Source: Armillaria gallica (lineage: Eukaryota; Basidiomycota; Agaricomycetes; Agaricales; Physalacriaceae). From it: a DNA stretch of 64,000 nucleotides. Below, in pieces: positions 44,701-57,127 of the stretch. Location of the stretch: assembly GCA_037576215.1 (NCBI GenBank), contig JBANDB010000017.1, forward strand, positions 806,001-870,000, written 5' to 3'. How positions within the stretch are numbered: the first letter of the stretch is position 1; the number at the start of each line of letters is the position of its first letter. A program made the translations under genes and the position numbers. The notes beneath the pieces are model-generated. The model was not told the origin of the DNA and did not search any database. It worked only from the letters and a program-made list of their open reading frames with translations.

Positions 44701-45164
44701 AAAATTGGAGCAGCAAGCTAAGCTGATTGATGAGCAGGAGGCGATGATTAAGACATTGAATAAGCAACTTACACACTGTGAAAGTGACTTGCAGACGCAC
44801 ATGGATCTGGTCAGCACGCTAGAAACTTCTCTCGGCGATTCCGAGAAAAACCGTAAGCGCTTTCACCGTTGACGGGTATATGGTATTTACTGACCCCGTT
44901 TCAGTCCGCAAGGCCCGGATGCATGCCACGGAACTAGCCCGAGAACGAGACACGCTTAATTCGAAACTAGAAGGTCTCCATAATGAACTGGCGGAGGCCA
45001 AGCGAGAGGTCGTCCATGTTCGCAGGTCAATAGTGGAAGAAAAGCAGTCATATGAGCAGCGACTAGATGAAGAACGGAAAGCGAAGGAACGAGCGCGCCA
45101 ACAGCTGGATTCACGGATGGAAGAGCTGACATCCAGACGTAAATCCAAGTTTGCCTGCCTATGA
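38769..45164 (+). CDS. Kinesin-4-like motor protein with long coiled coil
   Basis: Nine exons (38769-38814, 38873-39512, 39568-39985, 40040-40873, 40928-41844, 41900-42472, 42526-42637, 42686-44852, 44905-45164) give 1,988 residues. The motor domain has VQVALRIRP at the start, P-loop GQTSSGKT (about 118-125), switch [12 protein letters not shown] (about 246) and switch II DLAGSERLKRT (about 362), then [32 protein letters not shown] and [14 protein letters not shown], as in KIF4/KIF21-type kinesins. About 90 Ser/Pro/Gly-rich residues are inserted between switch I and switch II. After the neck come some 1,400 residues of discontinuous coiled coil rich in Glu/Lys/Ala. A Pro-rich segment ([16 protein letters not shown]) interrupts it near residue 1,760, and it closes with more coiled coil. 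Plus-end motors of this class organise spindles or microtubule length. The acceptor at 41,899 (acaag) is weak. Confidence 0.92.
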
Positions 45165-45627
45165 TTGTTCCTTTCTGTTACTCCCGCCATGCCATCCCTA
45201 TTTTCCTCTGCATACACACTCGTTCACGGCCCACTCATGTCCATCGTCCACTCATTCGTAACCTTATTCGTTCCCGCTCCTCTCACTAGGTTACTTACTT
45301 GGGATACCCGCTGTTATACTGTTTTACTTAGCTATTCCATATGTTTTTCTTATACCTCCTCCTCCTTCCCGTATATGTAGGGTATATATGTTACACGTTA
45401 CGACCTCATTCTATCAATGGAATCTCGGATTATAATCCCCTCTTGTCAACCTGTTGTCGACATGAAACCATTCCATAATTCTAGTCCTCGGGGTCGGCAT
45501 ATCCGGATCTTGCAACTTGCGCTGAGTGCGCTGGCAGTGGCGCGCGGGGTGTCATAGGCCCGGCGCCACGTGAGTGAACGGTAATATGGACATAACTAAC
45601 TCGTACCCCACACTTGGAGCTAGCCGT
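45165..45627. other. Intergenic between kinesin and SDR
   Basis: 3' flank of the kinesin and 5' flank of the SDR. No other gene was seen. Confidence 0.5.
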
Positions 45628-45635
45628 TATATATT
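45628..45635 (+). promoter_or_regulatory. TATA element of the SDR gene
   Basis: A TATATATT-like box lies about 95 nt before the ATG at 45,726, leaving room for a CA-rich 5' leader (ccaccatcaccaccaccaca). Confidence 0.4.
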
Positions 45636-45725
45636 GACTCCGCTTCTATCATTCACCCGTACTTTTTCTCTCCCCTACAACCACCATCACCACCACCACA
45701 TTCTCCTGTAGAATTTTTTTCTTTC

Positions 45726-47290
<1,565 letters not shown>

Positions 47291-47589
47291 GGTGATTTCT
47301 TTGGTATACCCGATTCAGACGAGCGTACAGACATCGAACTTTTCATACAACATAGAGGTATCTTACTGGGCGTCATTTGCTTATCTTTCTTTATTAACGT
47401 CGTTACTGCCTTGCTCTCAATCTGTATTTTTGGTTCTCTGCTTTTTGGTTTTAATAAGATATACATTAGGTTTCCTGAGTGAACACGAAAGTGAAACCAC
47501 CAAAGATAGGGGTGCCGCAACGGCGCTAAGCTTCTTGTTCGCTTCTTACATCTACTTCTTCTTTGTCGTTCATCCTGCCACGAGCACCG

Positions 47590-48601
47590 ATGTCGACGAA
47601 AGAGCCTGTGTCCACAACGAGCTATGAATTCACCAAAAGAAAACGCTGGGCAGATCTCTTGGTATCAGAGCTCGCCGATACCATCATTTTTGTGCTGTCA
47701 GGCGAAGGCAAGGTGCTGTACGTTGGCACGGCAGTGACCGAGTTGCTGGGCTGGCGAGAGGTCGACCTCGTGGATTGCGATTTCGGAGAGATTGTGTCTG
47801 GTAACTTCCGTCCACTTTTTGATCAATTCTGTTCTTTCATGCTAATTTCGTTCGTAGTTGGCGACCAAGACGCTTTCCGGTCGACCTTTTCCGAGAGTGT
47901 GCGGACCCACCGGGATCTACACTCCTATGTGCGTCTGAAATGTTCTGATCAAACTAATGACGTCCTATTCGAAATCAAATCCCGCATTGAGGATGATTGT
48001 TGGTATACTATGGCGAGGCCGTATCCGGGGAAGAATGCGTCGATGTGAGTTGGTTGCCCTTCTTAGGCGCCTTTCTCATCATGGCTCCTAGGCTAAATAC
48101 GTTCTTGGATTTGAAGCTGGAGAATCAGCGCCTACAGACGCGGTTGCGCGAGCTCACGGGGAGCTCGTCGCCTAGTGTGATGACAAAGGGCCCTCTGCCG
48201 CTGTTTACGTCTACTTCCATGACTGGGGAGACGTTTGATGGTGGAGGCGGTAACGGCGGCACGGTCGGGAGCAGTCTATACGCCACAGGCAGCCTCGATG
48301 TGCATGCCGGCGGTGAAGACGACCGTGACGATGGAGGGAAAAAGAAAAAGGTTTGTTTATCATGCGGATTTCAATGGCTATTTATTAATTGATTGTATCC
48401 CTCCAGGCTAAGAAAACGCATACGTCTGACCAGTATGTGTGTGTAACATGCGGGAGGACGGATTCGCCCGAGTGGCGTAAAGGTCCCCTGGGTCCGAAAA
48501 CGCTGTGCAATGCATGTGGACTGCGGTGGGCGAAGTCGATGAGGAGACCCGACGACACGGCGGCGGCAGATACGGGTGGGGAAAGCGTTCACTTGACTTG
48601 A
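47590..48601 (+). CDS. wc-2: White collar 2 homologue (PAS + GATA zinc finger)
   Basis: Four exons (47,590-47,800; 47,858-48,044; 48,092-48,350; 48,407-48,601) give 283 residues. The PAS domain spans about residues 10-130 ([31 protein letters not shown]-like region, YTMARPYPG). A short helix with [17 protein letters not shown] and a Gly-rich linker follow. The C-terminal GATA finger is C-x2-C-x18-C-x2-C ([18 protein letters not shown] to [10 protein letters not shown], about residues 231-256), the form with the 18-residue loop seen in WC-2. WC-2 pairs with the flavin-binding WC-1 to activate light-induced genes and, in mushrooms, fruiting. Only 299 nt separate it from the SDR gene stop. An upstream non-coding exon is possible. 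Confidence 0.93.
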
Positions 48602-50065
48602 GGGCTATTCTGTTGGAATCTGTTGGACAGTAAAATTTATAGTAGCCGCGTAATTGTATCATGCTAAGGTATTGTCATTGGAAACTAGATGTCCATTTAC
48701 ATACGTTTTCATTTCTGAGCAACACATCCGTATGGACGCGGTATGGAGATATCTCGTACGGGAGTCGCCGTCATTATAATGCCTGACAATTTTCCGGAAC
48801 AAACTGTCGTTAGAGCCTTGACGCCTGTCGCAGCCCGGCGTTAAAAACATTGGCTATGTTCTTTCCACCGACCCCCGGACATGATAGAGAATGATTGAAG
48901 GAGGGCTTGGCGGGGGTAGGCACTCCAAGAGTAAATGCGCTAAGCACCAGCGGCTCAGAGCCCGCAGCAAAGTATAGATAGATAAGACCGTTCAGATCTA
49001 GAAGTCAATTGTAAGTTGTGAGAATAAGTAAATCGATAAACGGCAGTGCGCGGTTACTGAGAAGATAGCATTGAGGAGCTCAAGAGATAGAGAGAGGGTC
49101 GAACATACTAAAATTCACGGCCCAAGGTTATTCGTGAATGTAGATAATCGTCGTAGGTCCTCTACCTAAAGGACGCGTGAGAGCTTCGGAGTAACGGACC
49201 GATCCTTCCGATGTCCACAGTTTCCAAAAAGGAAACATCGAACGTGACTGAACACGGTAACTTCTCGCCTCCGTCCCAAGTTCAACGTCAACTTCGCTGA
49301 TGCGCTACTATTATGCTCGTGTTAATCTCTCACAAGCAGACACGCAGGACAATCTCGGGCTTTGCGTTTTCTCTCGAGACTGTATGCTTCGGACTCTGGT
49401 GCCGGGACTGTTACTGGCTCAAGCTGGGTCAAATCGTCCATTTTGTACCACAACCGACCTTGGGATGCGACGATCCGATTAATACCCATTGTTTCGGCTT
49501 GGTTTAGTGGTATTTTTGTCCAAAAATTGGTCAAGACAAGCTTCCCTCCTGATGCCTTTTTTCCCCTTGTCTGGTCACTTGGTCATGGCCCTACATCATC
49601 TTTATCACCTGTCTGCGGTCTATGAACTGGTTTCACTATAGAGAACTCCTTGATCTTCGCCAATGAATCTGAGCGCGAGTGTATCGTTGTTACTTGTTTA
49701 CTTTTAGGATACTGACGCGTTGTGCGTTGTTGGGCTTGCGGCGAGTGACGGGGATATATTCGACCGCACAAGCTCAGAGGTTCAAGCATATTTTCCTATA
49801 TCTAGAGGTTGCAATACTAATCGAACTTGCGATGTGCTGCTGGTGTCTCTACCTGGCTTATGATTATAGATTCGAGTACGCTTACAGCAGCTTAATAGCG
49901 CGGCCCTCAGGACTGGGCTGGCGTGTGAACACCCTTACTGACGAGCAACTGAGACAAAAAACACAAGCTGAAGCTCCCACGGCTTGCCACCAAACCAAAA
50001 CGGACGAAACAAGGTCACATGTTTTCGCGCTAACGGGCAAACTTGTGTAAACTTTGTCTTTGCTC
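48602..50065. other. Intergenic, no supported gene
   Basis: A frame at 49,679-50,050 contains a hydrophobic stretch but no recognised domain. No RNA gene was seen. Confidence 0.4.
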
Positions 50066-50073
50066 TATATAAT
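50066..50073 (+). promoter_or_regulatory. TATA element of the 940-residue protein gene
   Basis: TATATAAT lies about 140 nt before the ATG at 50,214. A pyrimidine-rich tract (ctccctccctccccctctccc) lies just before the ATG. Confidence 0.4.
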
Positions 50074-50213
50074 GCCCAGGTCTGCCACATTTCAACCCGA
50101 TACCACCTCTACCGCGACGGGCATTTATTGTGCTTATCGCTCTAGACTATCGGCGCGCCCTCGCAGTCGTTTCTTCATTATCTCCTCCCTCCCTCCCCCT
50201 CTCCCACTGTCTA

Positions 50214-53200
50214 ATGTCGGGCCAACTGCCTTCACATATACCCCAGGATGTCCAGGAGACTCCCTACCAACAATATTCCGTGGACGCGAACGACGCGTCG
50301 GTTCAACAGAACCCTTTTCAGCTCGGTGCTGCCCACACTCACTATTCCCAACAACAAGAAAGAATCTATGCCGATGACCAGCAGGGTTACGACTACAGTC
50401 ATTACTCCCAGCCCAACGCTCCTTCGATTTCGTACCAACAACAACCAGAAAGTAGAACCTACTCTGATGAAGAGTGGAGCTCTCCCTCCGTTCCTTACCC
50501 CCATTCCAACGCTCCTTCGAATTCGTACCAACAGTCATTACAAGATACCACGATTCCAGTGGACCCCCCATCCGTCGCACCCTCCGACGACGGAATTCGA
50601 CAATATATTTCCAGGCAACAGCAGTCTATGCAGCTATACACAGACTACGAATATCATGACCAGCCTCCCGAATCCTACTGGCCCAGCCAACTTTATCCTC
50701 AGCCGCCAACGTACCCCGACGACTTTCACCGGATAGTCAATGCTCCTCACCGCTTCCCTCATGAGGCACTCCAGCAGCTTCGTGGTGCTCCAAATCACGC
50801 AGTGTTGTCTGGTGGCAACGCTTCGGCTGGACTGGGTATTGAGGACCAGAACCGGTACGATGGTATATCAGCTAAGGCTGCTGGCAAACGCAAGGCCGTC
50901 GATGACGACGACGACGACGACGACCGCAGGTACGGGGAATGCTCTTCGGGGACGATAAAGCGCTTCAGGTCCAACGCGAGCACTCAACAAATGGTCATGG
51001 CTCCGCCGCCCGTTCCCCATCCTGATTTCAACGCGACTGGTGTACGTATTGTGGTGTTTTTCAAAGTATTTTATCTTATATCGTTCCCAGACTATGCGCG
51101 CGCCATCCACCGCCGTTGTACCATCCAGCCGTCCCTACTTTGAGGTTAGCTTTTCCATTTATTTCTGTGATCACCTCTCATTGTTCTTTTAGATGACGGG
51201 AATGCAGTTCAACGCAGACGACCAGTTCGAAGGAACACAATCTCACCAACACATGTAAGATACTATGCGTTGCACCTTTGTTCCCATCTGATTGTCGACC
51301 GTGTAGGCGTTCAACTCAAAATGGAAGCAGTACTTCGCGGTCTCAGGTCCCGCGGGGCTACTATGACCAGAATGATACACGTTCTCAAGGATGGCAAGCA
51401 CGAAATGCGGTAAGCTTCGTTCTTGCCCGACATTACTGTCACTTAGTTATTGTTTCTAGCATTATGAAACCGATGTTTCGTCACAAAGCGTGCACCAGTC
51501 TTCTCAGGTCTCGTAAGTTTTATTTCTAATGAAGTTCCCAGCCATGTTCTCAGTAGCAATACTAGGTCGGTTGTTGATCAATACAGCGGTCGTCAACACT
51601 CTAGCATCCGCGTAATTGTGTTTCAATCTGTATCTCTCCTTCGAGAATTATTACGCACTCGCTGCAAAGGCCAACCTGGTGACCGCTGGTGCGTTGCCAA
51701 CGGAACGGAGATCGTGCTTGTCAGGGTTCTACACCAGGGAAGACCAGGCACCTCACGCTACACTGGTATTACGTCCATTGGTGCTCCCCTTTGCACGTTG
51801 AGAGCGATTTGCGACCCATATGAGCAGGCGCTTGTTCATCGCGTTGCAGTTCACACTTTGCTGACCATACTCCGCAAGCACGGGAACACCGTCGCAAATC
51901 GCTACATGGGAGGAACGTCGCATACGCAGAACGGCTCACACGGCTTCCCGCAATCGGCGGGCCATCTTTCCGGCTCCTCTGGATACTCCCTCCCCACTCC
52001 AGCACGTACTCCGCTTCAACCAGATAATGGCTCCAACGGCTCCGCACCATCGACGGACTATTTTTCTCACCCTTCTGGGCACACCCTCCCCACTCCTGCA
52101 CGCACTCCAGTTCATCCAGATGCCGCGGTACAGACGCAAACCGACTTCCAGCAATCGGTGGACTACTTTGTTGGTCCTTCTGGACATTCTCTCCCTACTT
52201 CAGTGCCTACGCCCGTTCAGCCTGTCCCCATTCAGGTACCGCCTCCGGTCCCGATCATTACTGTCGAAGATACAGGTACGACGGGCGCTCTATCTGTCGA
52301 TGACTTTTGGTCGACTGCTCCTGTGCAATCCGAAAGTCCGAGGTTTCGAATCCCAGACTCAGGCGAGGATGAGCCCGAACTTCCCATCTCCCTCGTCGAT
52401 CGTCCCACCACTCTCCTCCCAGACGAGAAGCAGGCTGACACCGCGGGCGAACAGGTGAAAACAGAGCAGGAAACCAGTGGCGGCACTTTGGAAAGGCTTC
52501 GTCATACGATGATTACGGACACGCCATGGTATCCGAAATATATCTTCTCGGCGTATGAGGAGCAACCAGTCGCGTCCACTTCCACGACCTCAAACGGCTT
52601 TCAGCCATCGACGGACTACTTCTCCCGCCCTTCTGGACAGACCCTCCCAACTCCCGCACGTACTCCAGTCCAGCCAGAGGCCGCGATTCAGACGCAAAAC
52701 GAGTGCCAGCAATCGGCGGACTACCCTGCTAATCTTTCTGTGTATTCTCTCCCAGCGCATGCCCCCGTTCAGCCTACTACCATACAGGCACCGCCTCCAA
52801 TTCCGGTCATTACAGTCGAAGATACAGATACGACGAACACTCTATCTGTTGATGACGCTGCTCCTGCGCATGCCGAAAGTCTGGAGGTTCAAAACGAAGA
52901 CTCAGGCGAGGATGAACCCGAGCTTCCTCCTTCCCCCGTCCCCTGTCCCACGACTCTTCTCGCAGATGAGAAGCAGGCCCACACTGCGGGCGGACACGTG
53001 AAAACAGAAGAGGAAACTAGTGGCAATACTTTGGAAAGGATTCTTAGCGCTGTGATCACGGACATGCCATGGTACAAAGAATATGTTGCTTCGGCGCACG
53101 AGGAGCAACCGGTTCCATCTACTTCGACGACCTCCGTGGAAGACTTCTCTACGACTGACGACGCTGGAGCGACCGACGACAAGGAATACCACCGCGTCTA

Positions 53201-53276
53201 TAATGAGTTTATGGTGAACGACGACGAAGAGGGCGATGGCGATAGTCTATTTGGATCGCCGTTGCGAAGAAGGTGA
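50214..53276 (+). CDS. Large disordered protein with internal tandem repeat; unrecognised
   Basis: Six exons (50214-51041, 51091-51144, 51193-51254, 51307-51409, 51460-51512, 51554-53276) give 940 residues. Residues 1-275 are Gln/Tyr/Ser/Pro-rich and contain a basic-acidic KRKAVDDDDDDDD stretch. A compact ordered domain of about 110 residues then follows (IRVIVFQSVSLLRELLRTRC, GTEIVLVRVLHQGRPG, YTGITSIGAPLCTLRAICDP, HRVAVHTLLTILRKHG). The last 430 residues contain two tandem copies of an approximately 185-residue unit, each with STDYFS.PSG.TLPTPARTP, PPP.PVITVEDT, SGEDEPELP and a tail such as TDMPWYKEY, then an acidic end. No known family was recognised. Composition suggests a nuclear or scaffold role, which is inference only. 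Confidence 0.82.
52027..53139 (+). repeat. In-gene tandem duplication, two units of about 555 bp
   Basis: Unit 1 runs from about 52,027 to 52,587 and unit 2 from about 52,588 to 53,139, both in frame. Repeated landmarks are ccatcgacggactact, actcc(a/c)gcacgtactcc-like text, attac(t/a)gtcgaagataca, tcaggcgaggatga and gaggagcaacc. Small in-frame indels separate the units. Confidence 0.85.
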
Positions 53277-53683
53277 TAGATGAAGGCTCGTTGTCATTGC
53301 AAGGATGATGCAGAATATGAGGGTTCCAGTTGATTTATCTAAATGTTATGTTGTTATCGTGTTATTTTCTGCTTATGTTTCTATTGTATCTAATCATCCT
53401 AATACATATCCCATATAATGATCTGGCTCTTGTTCGTATTACCGGAGCCTTCGCAGAGCAGCAAATGAACTGTGTGGTGAAGGATATTATGTTCAAGGTA
53501 TTGTCATAGGACGACGCCCTGGTTTTATTAGCATGTAGTTACACGAGAGTCATCTCTTGCGTCATTTTTCTTCATAGTAGGAGGTTACATGTGTACCTCC
53601 GGCCTAATTTCCCACTGTAGTTACATTGCTGGGGACTATTTAAAGATAACATTATGTATTATGTTTACTTTAGTCATTTATAT

Positions 53684-53767
53684 TGGGGGATAGCTCAGCT
53701 GGGAGAGCAACAGACTGAAGTAGGAAATATCTTCTGGAGGTCCCCGGTTCAATCCCGGGTTTCCCCA
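53684..53767 (+). tRNA. tRNA-Phe: tRNA-Phe (GAA) with an 11-nt intron
   Basis: D arm GCTC-AGCTGGGA-GAGC, anticodon stem around CTGAAG with anticodon GAA at 53,717-53,719, variable AGGTC, T arm CCCGG-TTCAATC-CCGGG and discriminator A are all present. The 11-base intron taggaaatatc (53,721-53,731) sits one base 3' of the anticodon, at the canonical 37/38 position. The acceptor stem is weak: 5' TGGGGGA against 3' TTTCCCC gives a T.C mismatch at 1-72 and two G.U pairs, and pair 27-43 is A.G. The gene may still work, but it could be a variant or a pseudo copy. Confidence 0.85.
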
Positions 53768-53961
53768 TAGCTTTTGCTTTTGGACGTTTCAATTTTTCCC
53801 CTCCCTGGACTCAGTGCAACGGTGTCGAACGAACTTCGAAGAGACGGAGAAAGAGAGCTGTGACGAATTTGTGACTGATCGGACTGATCGGTTTCGAGTG
53901 TGACTAACGGATCATCGTCACGCTCTCCAGTGCGGGGTAAACTGTACAGCTTAACTTGAAC

Positions 53962-55880
53962 ATGGTTGTCCTTTCGCTGCGTCCTCTTCTCTTACGGCCT
54001 GCTCGTCGAGTTATCTGGCCTTCCGGTACACGTATTTCAAGACGATTGGTATCTTCGTACTACAACACAGACGTGGCTGGGTTGAGCGATGACGAGACAG
54101 AGGTACGCGGTGATCTACATCCTTGATAGAACTATAAAATATGCCTTCTTCAGTTCAGGTCTGCTGTAACGGAATTCGCACAGAAAGAGATTGCCCCTCG
54201 GGCAGCAGAAATAGATAAATCCAACAAGTTTCCTCTTGTACGATGCCTTTTGAATGCAACTCGAACAGACAACTGATCTGTGGTGCAGGAACTATTCCCT
54301 GCACTTGGATCTATGGGACTCCTTGGCATCACGGTTACACCACAATATTCTGGTCTTGGGCTGGGATATATGCACCATCTCTTGGCTATGGAAGCATTAT
54401 CCGAGGCTTCCGGCAGCGTCGCCCTGTCCTACGGCGCTCATTCTAACCTCTGCGTAAATCAGATCCATCGGTGGGGAACAGAGACGCAAAAGGTCAGTAC
54501 TTTACTTGCACTGTCGCCTCAGTTGACCGCTTCTCTAGGAGAAATACCTTCCGGACTTGATTACAGGTGAAAAGGTTGGTTCCTTGGCGATGAGTGAAAC
54601 AGGTAGTGGAAGCGATGTTGTCAGCATGCGACTCAAAGCGGAGAAAGTATCCGGAGGGTACAAATTGAATGGCAATAAGTTTTGGTCAGTTTCTATGTGT
54701 CAATTCAACGCTCTGGATTGTAACGATGTCTAGGATTACCAACGGTCCTATTGCGTCTACTTTTGTCGTCTACGCCAAGACCGTTCCTCTCGATGATCCT
54801 AATCCCTCAAAGGGAATCACTGCCTTCATTGTTGAGCGTGACTCGGAAGGTTTCTCTACCGGTGAGAAACTGGACAAGTTCGGAATGAGAGGGAGCGACA
54901 CCTGTGAATTAATTTTCGAGGACTGTTTTGTACCAGAAGGTTGGTGCGTTCCTATTCTTGTGCTCCGGCTTTTAATTTACCATGCTGTGCAGAAAACGTG
55001 CTCGGGGAGGTCAACAGGGGCGCCAAAGTCTTGATGTCAGGCCTGGACCTCGAGAGGCTTGTCTTGAGTGGAGGGCCACTTGGGTCTGTACCAACTGCCT
55101 GGCCTCCGTTCTGAACTCAACTTTGCTACAGTCTCATGCAGGCCGCATTCGACTACGCAGTCGAGTATGTTCACGAGCGGAAGCAATTTGGGCAACCCAT
55201 AGGGGAGTTCCAGCTAATGCAAGGCAGGGTCTATTTCATTTGTTTCTGGTTTTCAATTGATAGTTCTCGTCCCCAGGAAAGATAGCAGACATGTATACTA
55301 AACTCAATGCAAGCCGGGCCTACGTCTATGCCGTGGCAAAGGCATGCGACGCTGGAAGGGTCAGCAGATCGGTAAGCACTAAGACTTGCTGAGTGCTCTA
55401 CCCCGACAATCTCGCACGTCTTCGATGGCAGTTGCACATGCCTTTGCATGCTCTTCATCTTGAACGCTGAATTGAGCGATCGGTTTCAATCCCCCCGGAG
55501 GCTCCTATGATAGCTCGTGGATGCCCCCCTTTTCTGGAGCTAGAACGTTTTTCCACCACATCTGACTTGATCTTTTCTATAGGACTGCGCAGGAGCTATT
55601 CTGTACTCCACTGAGAAGGCCGTTGAAGTTGCGCTCGAGGGCATGCAATGCCTTGGTGGGAATGGGTATGTGAATGGTATGTACCTCTGCGTGCGACAAT
55701 CGCACTCAAGGCTCTCGCCCTGATCGTACAGGCACTTAATTGACAAATCCTTTAGATTACCCTATGGGAAGGATTCTACGCGATTCGAGACTTTACACTG
55801 TTGGCGCCGGTACCCAAGAAATCCGACGCATGCTCATAGGCCGAGAATTCAACGCTCAGTTCGCCAAGTCAAGGTCTTAG
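53962..55880 (+). CDS. IVD: Isovaleryl-CoA dehydrogenase, mitochondrial
   Basis: Ten exons (53962-54102, 54154-54237, 54289-54492, 54539-54684, 54734-54939, 54993-55083, 55132-55223, 55277-55371, 55583-55676, 55756-55880) give 425 residues, matching the family. Residues 1-30 are Arg/Leu/Ser-rich, typical of a mitochondrial leader. Diagnostic blocks are [68 protein letters not shown], the IVD-type catalytic Glu in [14 protein letters not shown] (about Glu281), [26 protein letters not shown] and [16 protein letters not shown]. It oxidises isovaleryl-CoA in leucine breakdown and passes electrons to ETF. The intron at 55,224-55,276 needs a GC donor to keep the frame. The 211-nt intron at 55,372-55,582 is unusually long for this window. 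Confidence 0.95.
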
Positions 55881-56073
55881 TTCTTATTTTCCTCCTCCGT
55901 GTCGTCGGATGTATTATTAGTGGACGTAGGTGGATGTGTACATCATCATCATGATAAATATCCCGTTTGCGATCTTCGATCAGTTTAAAATGGCGAAAGA
56001 CGGAAGACATTATAATACTGCAACTTCAAAATTAGGGGTTACTTGCTACGGATTATTTTTCGTTGTTACCACC

Positions 56074-57127
56074 ATGGCCTCCAACTCTGCCGACGATTTT
56101 TTCAGCTCTCCAGCCAGTTTTTCTTTCGCAAACACTTCCATGCGCCAGCGGACACAACAAGCTTGTGACAAGTGTAGAGAACGAAAAACCAAGGTCAATC
56201 GATTGCTCTAATTAGGCTTGTGATCGTCTAACGGTTGATACCTTGATATAGTGTTCCGGCGAAAAGCCGGTCTGCAAACGCTGTACTACCCGTGGCTTGA
56301 TATGCCAGTACACGAGCAGGGAAACGCGCGCCCGCGGAAATGTAGCCACTCCAAAGCTGCGTACTGCAGTGTCCAGCATCGATTTGCGCGGTTCCAAGAT
56401 ACACCAGGAGAAGCAGCGAGAAAGAGAATACCACCACTTCCTGCGACAGCAGAGCCACAATCTGATCTCCTACGATCTCTCGGCGTCTCCATCAGTGCAG
56501 TTCCCCCCACAACCATTCCAGCTTACGAGCCAGCCACTCCAACAATATGTGCCATATCAGTCCCATTCGCAGCCAGCTTCTCTTTCTGGGTCACCGGTGA
56601 TCGATTCGTTCCCGCCGTCGCAGCTGCAGCTACCTCCACTTCCATCGTATTCAGATGGTAGCCAACCCCCACCGCCGAGTAGCAATGGCCAGTGGCAATC
56701 TATTCGGAGAGCTCAAAGCCAGTCTGCGCTTCCTTATAACGTCGAGGAACCTCTGTATCCCTCGCAAGCATTCTCACGATATGGATACTATCAGCCTAAT
56801 GGACTACCGAGCTCCACCGTGCCTCCTCACCACAATCACCACCGCAGCCTAGACGCTATCTACAACACCTCCCAGCCCATGCCTACATACGGCTTCCAAA
56901 ACCTCAGTCTCGGTGATGCATACCCACCCCAGCTTGTGCTCGCCACGTCCGGCTCCTCCTCCTCGTCGTTCTCCGGGTCGACGGACACCTCGCCGATCGA
57001 GTCGGATGCGTCGTCGCCAGTGATACACACGCCGACGCCGTTATCGTTCCAGAATGTGCCGCTGTTGGAGGAGAGGAAGTTTATGGAGTTTGAGGGTGTG
57101 AAGATGGAGGAGGAGCAACGGTGGTGA
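56074..57127 (+). CDS. Zn2Cys6 (Gal4-type) transcription regulator
   Basis: Two exons (56,074-56,193 and 56,252-57,127) give 331 residues. The binuclear cluster spans the intron: ACDKCRERKTK then CSGEKPVCKRC and GLICQY (C-x2-C-x6-C-x6-C-x2-C-x6-C, about residues 32-60). A basic linker and a short Glu/Lys/Gln helix (HQEKQREREYHHFLRQQS) follow. The rest is Pro/Ser/Gln/Tyr-rich and ends in an acidic tail. No fungal-specific TF middle domain is present, so it is a short-form regulator. The ATG at 56,074 (MASNSADDFF) is preferred; the frame is open upstream to 55,930. The targets are unknown. Confidence 0.88.

Noticed and set aside
50905..50935. Run of gac trinucleotides
   Set aside because: It encodes an Asp run within the 940-residue protein, so it is not a separate feature.
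52000..53150. Possible CRISPR-like or satellite array
   Set aside because: There are only two large in-frame units in a coding exon, and there is no spacer structure.
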